From: Puccinellia tenuiflora
Taxonomy: Eukaryota > Streptophyta > Magnoliopsida > Poales > Poaceae
DNA length: 64,000 nucleotides
Assembly: GCA_012064385.1 (NCBI GenBank)
Contig: QRDG01001831.1
Coordinates: 186,001-250,000, forward strand
Reading direction: 5' to 3'
A program made the translations under genes and the position numbers. Shown one piece after another: positions 55,801-64,000 of the stretch (positions are counted from its first letter, which is position 1; each line of letters opens with the position of its first letter). The notes below the pieces were generated by a model that did no database searches, was not told the DNA's origin, and saw nothing but the letters and a program-made list of their open reading frames with translations.

Positions 55801-58800
55801 AGGACTGGGAGGTCGTTTGATTGTGCACTTCTTTGCAAGAGGTAGGAGCGGATGGAGATTCTCCTATCAAATCTAGTGCAAATGAATCCCAAGAAAAACT
55901 CCTATGGTTTACAAACCTATGAATCAAACAGACAATGTAGGAATTATCCTCCAATATTCCTTTACAATTACTTAAATCAAAGAAGCCCTGACTTCTTGTT
56001 ACGAATAACCCACACATTTATGACTTAATAAGAGATGCTGGAGCATGATCAACCATACAGGAGATGGGCGCTACAAGTGGAGATTTCAGAACATTGAGGA
56101 CTCCACAAGAGAAGAGAAAGGTTGAAACCTCCTATCCTATCCAAGTCAAGACACTATCCCAATACGGTATAGCTGAACCAAGACTGTGCCCCTGTATATT
56201 ATTGGGCCTGAGGCCATATAATAGAGTTCAGCCAAGCTTTCCTGTCTTAGTTGTGCTGGAGGAGAAATCCTAAGCTGATTTGACCATGTTACTGGCATAT
56301 CCCCCTTTACATAACCCCCATAGAACGTTGTTTAGACTTGGGTTTTGTTGAGTTAAACTTAGCCATTGTTGCATATAATCGTTCTTGTTTTTTCTCGTTT
56401 GCTTGCAGGGATTAGACCTTCTTGGTCCGGCTGATCATGCTTCAAGCACCGTTAGTAACCTCAAGGAGATTGGTTTAGTGATTGCTAAGGCGCACGATAG
56501 GTCATATGTTCCAGGTCAAGGAAAAAAACAGATCAGATGTAGAAGATAGATGAACACATATCAATGAAGCTGACACATTTATGTTATAGCCTGACTTCAT
56601 CCCCATGAGGTCGTAACCACAAGCAGTGGCAGACTTAGGGTGTGTTTGTTTGGGCTTTTGTTGGCTTTCCACTAAAATAAGCAGCCCAAACGAAACAAAC
56701 GCATACGCTGTGCGTTAGGCTTTTCCAAAGCCGATCGAAGAACTAGGCACGCAGGAAAAAGCACCTCGGGAGGTGGGAGGTGCTTCCCGTGGCTTCCCGC
56801 AGCTTTGCCACTTGAAAATGAACCAGTACTGCTCTTTGCCCTTTACGTTTTGTTTATTTACATGGGAACTGCCATCGATCCAATCAGTACTTGCAGATTC
56901 CACGCTACGCGCCCCAGTACCTGCTTGTCGTTTTGTTTATTTCACGCTACGCCAACCAGCCATAGTACGAAGTGTACTTTCGCCGTATTTGTACACAGTC
57001 AACAGTCTAGTCGCAAGCTAGCTGATCGATTTGATCGATCCAACTAGTACTACTTCAACCGTGCAAAAAAACTAGTACTACTTCACGCAGCGCAGGAACG
57101 ATTTGTCACTAGATGCATATATACTACTAGGATATAGCTAAATTGACTCAGATTATGGAACTAGCTAGGAATCTTAAACAAATACATACACATCTTCTAC
57201 TCGTAATTACAAGATACATGCACGTATTCTACTTGCATATTACAAAACAAATTACATTATATGTGATTGATACATATATTTAAAAAGTTTTACTGTATTC
57301 TAATTGTACTATATGTTATTGGACGTATATTATTTATTACACATTTCCATGATTTAGGGTGTTTCAGACAATTCTAAATGTTACAGCCAGACAGCCAGCT
57401 AGTTGCCAAACACTACAATTCAGAACAGCTACTTTTACTGCACAGCAGCTTTCCCTGCACAGCAGCACAGCCAGCCCAAACAAACACACCCTTAGACCAC
57501 GAGCAGAGCCTGGGCAAACTGCAAAGGCACATGGCCGACGAGGTATTTTCCCGTGAAATTGATTAGTTCTTGATCTCCTCTTCAAATCTTAATAGGTGTT
57601 TCTGAGCATAGCCCAGGCTAGCCGGGCCTCAGCGCCGCCACTGACCAGTGACCACAGGGATATTATTGCATGACACTGTCCAGAATAATTGTTTAATTTA
57701 ATTGCGTCTCGGTTATTCATCATTCCATTTGTACAGTCTGTAGAACTAAGATTTTGGGTATAATTTCTTCAGATTAAACATTTTTTGTGTGAGAAACCTA
57801 CACAATGTTTCACCAATTAAATGAGCATGATAATTTCTGCTACGGTGAAATTCCTGACTGAGTTTAAAATTCTCCATTTAGATGAGTGTTCTCTAACACA
57901 GGTTTTGAGAACTACTTTCACTGGTATTCTGAAGATCTAATTGTAAACTGCAAAGAAACATATCAGAATTCATTTTAGTACAGTCATCTCGAAATGTAGA
58001 ACTGTACCTCATTTTATCCTCCCATTATTCATGCTATATATCAATGAACCAGGTGTGCATGCTCGTAGGGAGAAGCACGGCATAGTTGCCAGAGGTGGAG
58101 CTGCATCGGCGATGCAGCCGTTCATCACCGCTGCAACTAAGTGTAGCTGGAGTGCCAGTTGCGGGGGCATAATATCTATGTTACATGTCATAATTCTTCT
58201 CCTAGGTTTACCAATCTATTTCACGAATGAAAATAGTAACTAATTACAAATATATTTTGATCAATGAAATGAATGCATCTTGTGTACATCTTATTACGCA
58301 GAAATCCGATATGTGAACTATTTTTGGTTGTGTCATCTTGGTCCTTTATATTGAAAAAATGAAGATTTGGGAGGGTGCAACGAGATGCTACAACGGCTAT
58401 ACCAGTATCAAGGCGAGGCACTTGATGTGTTGTTATCCATCGATGAGAATTGTAGCAAGATGAAGGTACTAAATTTAGGAGCACTATCCACGTGTAAAAT
58501 TGAACAACGTTGTTATAAGTTTAGATTGGTGAGTTATTCTGTGGTGATGCACAGGTATTTAGCTAGTGATCAATTGGAAAATGACTAAAGGTCTTGAATT
58601 TTCTTTCATACTCAAGATGTCCTATAGAAATGAAAATTATCAAATTATGTCCTATTCAGACATAAAAAACATCAAATTATTTATCCACAAAAGCAATTTG
58701 CATGATGACGGCAAAGCAGACTGGAGCTCAACGGTGGCTGAACCGGAGGCAGGGCTGAGAGATGGGCCAGTAGGTATGAAGGGATGAGGATGACAATGTT

Positions 58801-60747
58801 TTGTCTACTTCTGGTATAAAGGAGAACTGCGGCATGGGGGAAGAGGACTAAAGGGGTGCGCCGTAGTCACGAGGGGGAGGAAGTGGGAGAAAATAAAGGC
58901 AACTGTTGTGAGCCAAACGTGAATGTGTTCGATCAATGCTACTAGTACATTACAAAATATGCTCATTCATTATGTTCTGTAGCACGCACTTTGCTAGTAC
59001 ATTAAAAAATAGCATGCCAACTAACCTGATGGCCACTGAATGTTTTAACTGGGCGTGGATCCCCAATCTTGCAAACATAGATCATGTTATCGGTTGAGCA
59101 TGTTGCAAAAGAGCTATTATTTCGCCAGTCAACATCTAGCGTTGGAGCTACATGAAGAACGAGAACAAGTTAGTTTCGAGCTGAATGAAAGACACGTTTG
59201 TGCTACACATTTTTTCAGGTCAAAATTAAGACCATTGGTCCACGTAAAGTATACCTGAATGAAATTCAAATTGCTGCTTGCACTCCCATGTCTTTGTATC
59301 CCACACAATAGCAGTTTTGTCGACGCTGCCACTTAGGAGAAAATCGCCTTTCCTATTCCATTTCAAAGAAAATATAGGTCCCTTGTGTTTGAACAATGTC
59401 TGCTTTAACTCCCCTGCAATATTCATTCATATGGATAAGAATGGAAGAAAGCCAAATCAGCAGGGGGCACACTATGACCAGGCTTTAAGTTGCGATAACT
59501 CTTGTTCAAATAAGATGAAACTATCAATGGGGCCCATCTTTGGGAAAATAATTTATCATCGCTGTATATTAAACGGACTTTAAGGCAAAGGATAAACACA
59601 TGGAAGCCAATAAATAGAGCTGGGGTTATAGTTTGAAGCAGCCAGTACAAAACCGAAATATCTCGGCTTTGAATACTTGCAGCGCCAACACACACACAGA
59701 AATGGAGTGCTTACCATCCCTACTCCAAATTCTCGCCTGTCCATCATAGGAGCCTGTGGCTAATAGTGTTCCTTCCCCCTGTAATAGATGACATGCCAAA
59801 TTACAAGATAACATGACTTGTTAAGTAGCCTAGAGGTGAAAGGTAGCATTGCATAACAAATAAATGAACAAGTTGGCTAAAAATAGCCATAGTATCAATA
59901 CGACATTCGAGATTAATTTGACCAAAAAACAATTCACGAGAAAGTAATCATGAACAGAAAAGAATATTATACAGCATCAAACAACTTACATTCCAGTCAA
60001 GTGTAGTAACATCCTTACTCTTCTCATTAGTCCTACCCTTCAAATGTTTTAAAACGTGAACACTTGCAGGAGATGGTTGAATGGAGCCACATGGACCATC
60101 AGGAATTGTCCAAATTCTAGCAGTTGAGTCTCCCGACCTAACAAGAACAAAATATCAGTAGAGCTCAATAGCGAGGACACATACGATAAACAGCTCTCTT
60201 GATAAATTGAATGAAATAGACTGAGTATATGAAAAATGCAAAACAACGTCTGAAATATCAAGTTCGAATTTGAGATGCAGATATTATAAGGAAAGGAGAT
60301 CTCCATTCATTTGATCTTGATAGGTCATGTTCCAGTCATAAACTTAGCATGAATCTCAAAAAGACTTGAAAAAAATATCAAACAACAGAAACTACAATTA
60401 TTCACATACAAATAACTCAGCAATTGGATGTCATGATAAGCTCACCACATGAGGGAACTATAAGTGCACTACAAATCAATACAATACAACTATTCTATAC
60501 CATAGAGCAGTTAACCCACCCAGAAGCTAGAAGAGAGCCAGCTGGACTCCATGCACAAGCAAACACCTACAAACAAACAAATGCAAGAGAAACAGGAAAT
60601 TGTAAGAGGGTTCATGAAATCTGTTATAGGGAAAAACATCTAAGCACCTCAAGGCCCTACTAACCTCTGAACTGTGTCCTTCCAAAACAGTTACATCCGC
60701 ACTAAATATTTCATGAGGAGTTGTACTTGCATCCATTGGTGTAGGAC
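52133..60747 (-). CDS. HOS15: HOS15/TBL1-type WD40 co-repressor protein, C-terminal 11 exons
   Basis: Exons (minus strand): 60665-60747, 60520-60566, 59990-60137, 59715-59778, 59255-59413, 59026-59147, 54043-54117, 52980-53033, 52827-52900, 52435-52509 and 52133-52352. All introns have GT/AG ends and the phases join without a stop to give 372 codons. The protein is a run of WD40 repeats (ACAWSPAGSLLAS, STARIW, GPIFSLKWNRKGDFLLSGS, KTAIVWD, NAIKWDPTGSLLASCSDD, FDSTIKLWE, GEYLASGSLDQSLHIW) and ends NKIAACFSNN...MDFRM. That order and ending match plant HOS15, which in Arabidopsis works with histone deacetylases and as a CUL4-DDB1 substrate receptor in cold and flowering control. The N-terminal LisH and charged region are not seen and must lie beyond 64000. 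The 4.9-kb sixth visible intron is full of transposons. Downstream lies the 56-bp triplication. Confidence 0.93.
52782..52816 (+). repeat. 35-bp G homopolymer preceded by (GT)n
   Basis: GTGTGTGTGTGGTGGTGGT then 35 G on the plus strand, that is, a C-run in the sense of the WD40 gene. It starts 10 bases after the splice donor of exon 52827-52900. Length may be unreliable in assembly. Confidence 0.9.
54316..55619. mobile_element. Mutator-like non-autonomous element (1304 bp)
   Basis: Flanked by a perfect 9-bp duplication TTTAAAATT (54307-54315, 55620-55628). Ends are GGGTAATGAT... and, in complement, GGGTCATGCT.... It lies in an intron of the WD40 gene. The interior (about 54540-55400) is GC-rich with irregular repeats of GGTGCTACCGGAG / GACAGTGCTACCAGAGG. 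These keep several plus-strand frames open (for example 54373-55218) and give low-complexity Arg/Cys/Tyr-rich products. I do not regard these as genes. Confidence 0.85.
55629..56408. other. Intron sequence with a MITE-like fragment
   Basis: Contains an AT-rich stretch (about 55700-55990) ending TCAAAGAAGCCC, which looks like one terminus of a MITE with the other end lost. From 56050 to 56400 the sequence looks like part of a captured gene: an intron-like tract ending TTTGCTTGCAG. No complete gene. Confidence 0.35.
56409..56514 (+). pseudogene. Exon-like fragment of an unknown gene
   Basis: Preceded by a pyrimidine tract and TTGCTTGCAG and followed by GTCAAG, so it has the look of a plus-strand exon. 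It translates openly with gene-like composition (GLDLLGPADHASSTV, then LVIAKAHDRSYVPG). I do not recognise the protein. It lies antisense within the WD40 gene's sixth visible intron, beside transposons, so a captured gene fragment is the simplest reading. Confidence 0.4.
56624..57643. mobile_element. hAT-like element hosting a Tourist-like insertion
   Basis: Left end CAGTGGCAGAC and, in complement, right end CAGTGGCGGCG, with CCTGGGC inside both. The left flank ACCACAAG (56616-56623) nearly matches ACCACAGG at 57651-57658, but with 7 extra bases at the right end, so the limits are tentative. Most of its length is the element at 56638-57491. Confidence 0.5.
56638..57491. mobile_element. Tourist-like (PIF/Harbinger) MITE, 854 bp
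   Basis: Ends GGGTGTGTTTGTTTGGGCT and the complement of AGCCCAAACAAACACACCC, with TTA on both sides (56635-56637, 57492-57494). Long for a MITE; no transposase frame seen. It is AT-rich in the right half. Confidence 0.88.
57659..59025 (-). other. Intron sequence, nothing recognised
   Basis: Remainder of the 4.9-kb intron of the WD40 gene. Unique-looking AT-rich sequence with no coding, RNA or repeat signal that I can support. Confidence 0.6.
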
Positions 60748-61788
60748 CTGTGGTAACAATATATCAGTAGACCCTAGTATGACAACGGTAAAGTGATGCA
60801 CAAATACAATAGTTACGATGAAATAAGGTCCTGGTAATCCACAGTTCCACACAACTAAATTTCAAACATATTGAGATTGCTGGAAAGCTTTCTGAAATGC
60901 TAACACAGAAACTGAGATGCCAAGGAAAAGTAAATTCACAATGGCCACTTGTGTTTATAAATCGCAAGAATTGCACAGCAAATTGTTACTCCTAGAAGTA
61001 TCCTCTTATATTTTTAAGATAGATGATATGTCCAAGAAAACGGGGAGTCAGCTCAAATGAACATATCAGAGCAATAATATCGAAGTTACTGATAGATGAT
61101 ATGTCCAAGAAAAAGAGGATTCAGCTTGAATGTCCATATCACAGCAGTAATATCGTAGTTACTGTAAGTTACTGTATGGATACATATCAGGCACTACGAA
61201 TAAAATCATGGTGAATAGGAATAGATCATATATCAGCTATTTCAGGTGCTACATCGACATTTAGAACCTTCCCCATCTTATCCTGTATATACTAACTGGA
61301 GGCTCCTTTCGAGCTTCCACATTTATCCTAGGAGTATAAATAGCTAACACTTCTCTTGATGAAAAGAACAGATCTATTCCTTTGGAATTTGATATATTAA
61401 CTGGCAGCTCATTCCGAGCTACCACATTTATCCTAGGAGAGTATAAATAGCTAAAACTTACTCCATATATCTTTATCTGGAGGCTCCTTTCGAGCTTCCA
61501 CATTTATCCTAGGAGAGTATAAATAGCTAAAACTTCTCTTGGATGAAAAAAGAACAGATCTATTCCTTTGGAATTTGTTATACAAACTGGGCAAAAATTG
61601 GAGTGTATGGTTCAGATTAGATGCATGTAATGAATAACATTGTCATCGACTGTGGCCATGTAGACCACCGACACCAAGTCGTATTCAATTTAAAAAGGTG
61701 CAGCATGATCCGGTAAACAAAGGACACAAAGTTAAGGTCATGAAAAAATTTCACTGTCAAATTCCTTCATGTTGAGTTAACCGTTCAG
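60748..61788 (-). other. Intron sequence with local direct repeats
   Basis: Start of the intron upstream of the first visible exon. AGATGATATGTCCAAGAAAA recurs at 61021 and 61094 (73-bp period, diverged). A segment GAGCTTCCACATTTATCCTAGGAG recurs at 61311, 61416 and 61492 together with ACAGATCTATTCCTTTGGAA in two of the units. No exon found. Confidence 0.7.
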
Positions 61789-63441
61789 CGAGGTTTTTAA
61801 GGCAATAAAGCAAGCTGATGCGCAAGGTTTTTTTTCATCTTTTAAGCTCTTAAGACATAAGCCGAGGCGACGCCTTAGACACATCATTTTCTACTGAGGC
61901 AGCCGATTAGAGTAGCTATTTGGTAGACATACATAATTGAAATTGCTGGTTTTTGAGCCTCCCATCCACTAACAGATCACTAATCAGTTCAGAGAAGTGC
62001 TAACATCAGGCATTATTCTAATCAGCTAGGTAATCAACCATTTAATCCTGCAGCAGCATGCATTATATAAAGTACAAAACAATCCTTTGCACAAGGCAAA
62101 AGCCAGCCACTAAGTACTACAAACCCCTAGGAAGCAGAGCAAAATAGAGCAAGGAGAAGGATAGGACATAAAACACAGCACAGCCACGTATAAGAAACCA
62201 AGCATCGGTTGAGCTCTAAAAAGAATATCTTTAAGGGAGGTGGAAGATAGAACAAAACAGGGCCCAGGGTTAAAGTAGGCACACGCCTAGGCGCAGTTAA
62301 GCGTTGAGCAGCGACCTTCCGTCTCGCTTCCCGTAAAAACGACCCAGTGTGCGCAAGGCGGAGCTAGGCGGGGCGCTTATGTGGTAGGCATACGCCTGCG
62401 TGCGCAGAGGCGGAGCTAGGCAGGAGGGGAAGCGGCTGCTGAGCATGGAAAGCCGGCGGGCAGGAGAAGGGAAAATTGAGGGAAAACAGAGACCCCAAGT
62501 GTGAGACCGTGAGAGAAGGGAGAGAGCTTGCGGCAGGACCTTCCTCCTAGCATCCACCTCGTGCACCGGCCACCGGCTCGTCCACTGTCCACCGACCTCT
62601 CTCTCGTCCTCATCTCCACTGGCTCGAGCTCCTCACCGACCTTGCCTCGAGTTCCCCTCCCCCTTAGGTATCCTCTACTTCTCCCCTGCTTGTGATTGCT
62701 GTGCTGCTGCTCTAGTGCTCTCTTAGATCTGATCTTGTGCAAGTGCTTGCTGCTGATGTGCGTGCTGCTGCCTGCTGCTCTGCTGCTTTAGGGTTATACC
62801 CAGAAAACTGAATTTGTGCCTCCTCAGTTCCTCCCCTGTTCCTGTCCGAACAACGTCCATGCGGAACACTCAAGAGACGATTAGAATAAGCGGAGGCACA
62901 CCGCTGGCTCAGTGCCTAGCGATTCAAAAAACCTTGACAGGGCCCCGAGCAAAAGAGAGCAGGGGAGGACAGGGAGAAGGAGGGAGGAGGAAGACAAGCC
63001 ACACCTTGCTGCTCCGGTGAGAGAGGGCTGCGCCAGAGGAGGAACCAAAACCAGAGAGGAGCAAGCCCACACAGGTCTGGCTCCTGGACGGTGGTGCTCT
63101 AGCTGCTGTGCTGGCCACCGCCTAGGGTCCAGAGGAGAGAACTCTCCATCTCAATCGGGTTTGCTTCCCTTTTCTCTCCTCCTCCTCTTATTTACGTGTG
63201 TCTGATTTCCCTCTATTCCCCAGTTTCCCGCTTGCTCCCTTTCCCGCTCATTGCTCCAGTACTCTTGCTATGGCGTCCGCCTTGGCTCGGGGCGGCACCT
63301 TATGACGCCCTAGCGACGCTCCAGATGTTGCAAAGCTCTAAGGCGGACACCTTACGCTACAGTCAAAGGCAATCACGACGCCCTGCCGTCAGAGGGCACC
63401 CCAGTGCTAAACGACACTTAGGCAGCGCCTTAAAAACCTAG
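61789..63441. mobile_element. 1.65-kb insertion with short inverted ends
   Basis: Ends CGAGGTTTTTAAGGC and, in complement, CTAGGTTTTTAAGGC. Flanks CCGTTCAG (61781-61788) and CCGCTCAG (63442-63449) look like an 8-bp duplication with one change. The interior has GGCGACGCC/GCGCCT-rich ends and a gene-like middle (62400-63200) without a convincing frame. 8-bp duplications suggest a hAT-like origin, unproven. Confidence 0.6.
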
Positions 63442-63449
63442 CCGCTCAG

Positions 63450-64000
63450 GATAGGACAGTGTGAGTTCATTGTGCGCATTGCCTACCCTATTGCTACATT
63501 AATCTGTGTCTCCGTTGTCCTTGGATATGTTGATGACCAGCAGGGCCTTCCATGTTGTGTAATGATGATCCCGGATGGGGATTACTTAGTTGTATTAAGT
63601 GAGTCCAAGTAGATTACTAGGTCAATACTTTTGAATTTCTTGTACAGAGTTGGATATACTAAGACAATTTGAAAGCAAAGATGCTTACATGTTATGCTTA
63701 CCAGTAGCAAGAATGGATTTAAAATCCTCATGTGTTACTCACAGAAACACTAGGTGAAACACACCTTTAATTAAGCAACCAGTCCCAACTAGGCATCTAC
63801 TATAGCAATAAAACATATTTTTCACCAATAAAAAATATATAGTTGCAAAATAATGCTTATAAAAGCCAGCTGCTGTAGCTAGCAAGATTAATGAAAGCAC
63901 CTGAAACACGATCAGGAAAAAATATGCATGATGTAAACTATCCAACCTGGAACTAACAGGTAGAACGACTAGAAAACTCCTTTATGCCCTACAAGTAACC
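63450..64000 (-). other. Right-edge intron sequence
   Basis: AT-rich sequence with no exon of the WD40 gene visible. The missing N-terminal exons are expected further right. Confidence 0.5.

Noticed and set aside
62297..63205. Several short frames on both strands in the 62.3-63.2 kb segment
   Set aside because: No domain, no splice-supported continuation and no match to the missing N-terminus of HOS15 (no LisH-like FRYLQESGF stretch).
60764..64000. Missing N-terminal exons of HOS15
   Set aside because: I looked for a LisH motif and the charged Glu/Lys/Arg run on the minus strand and found neither, so I do not call more exons in the window.

Overview
This is a nuclear genomic window from a grass (Poaceae). 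The indicators are CR-motif-bearing Ty3/gypsy chromovirus LTR retrotransposons of the CRM type, Stowaway/Tourist/hAT/Mutator-type small DNA elements with grass-like ends, and a plant HOS15-type WD40 gene with many introns. I cannot name the species.

Positions 1-49361 are a nested stack of LTR retrotransposons. I use local names. Family A has LTRs running TGATGTAG...CTACATCA. Family C is a sister of A with LTRs running TGATGTAGGCC...CTACACCA. Family B has LTRs running TGATGAGG...CTTATCA. Family D is seen only as a solo LTR. Read from the outside in: a PIF/Harbinger-like relic (flanks at 42088-42239 and 49362-49480, right end near 51433) received B3 (38756-42087) and, in the opposite orientation, B2 (42240-49361, target duplication GAAGA). 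B3 received a C array (11347-38755) with three LTRs. C received B1 (6123-11346) in its first LTR and A2 in its middle LTR. B1 received A1 (1-6122, minus strand). A2 (18312-21110 plus 29448-34888) received the D solo LTR (19157-19966, target duplication GTCTC), the two-LTR element A3 (21111-29447, target duplication AGTTG) and a 287-bp hAT MITE (30702-30988, target duplication GTGGTGAG). Nesting reaches five levels. All gag-pol copies carry stops, frameshifts or deletions. The most intact open segments are the pol of B1 (6725-10440) and of A2 (31015-34116).

The most unusual signal is a recurring layout. Families A, C and B2 each carry a cluster of short CCGG/CGG..CCG interrupted palindromes in the U3 part of the LTR just upstream of the TATA box, and a second cluster in the leader between the primer-binding site and gag. 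The palindrome type differs by family: GGCCGG/CCGGCC, CGGTA-N-TACCG or CCGGAT-A-ATCCGG. Within family B the U3 cluster appears to be swapped between copies. The polyprotein frame also runs through the polypurine tract into the LTR, where it encodes the CR motif, and the G-run in that tract differs by a multiple of three among the family A copies.

Positions 49362-51700 hold the remains of the Harbinger-like element, a hAT-like element with a short N-terminal ORF, and a 95-bp Stowaway MITE. From about 52000 to the right edge lies a minus-strand gene for a HOS15/TBL1-type WD40 co-repressor protein. Eleven exons (52133-60747) give the C-terminal 372 codons with intact GT/AG splice sites; the N-terminal LisH part must lie beyond position 64000. 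Its introns carry a Mutator-like element with a 9-bp target duplication, a Tourist-like element apparently nested in a hAT-like element, a further 1.65-kb insertion with a near-perfect 8-bp duplication, tandem repeats, and a 35-bp G homopolymer next to a splice donor. A 56-bp unit covering the stop codon is triplicated at the 3' end of the gene.
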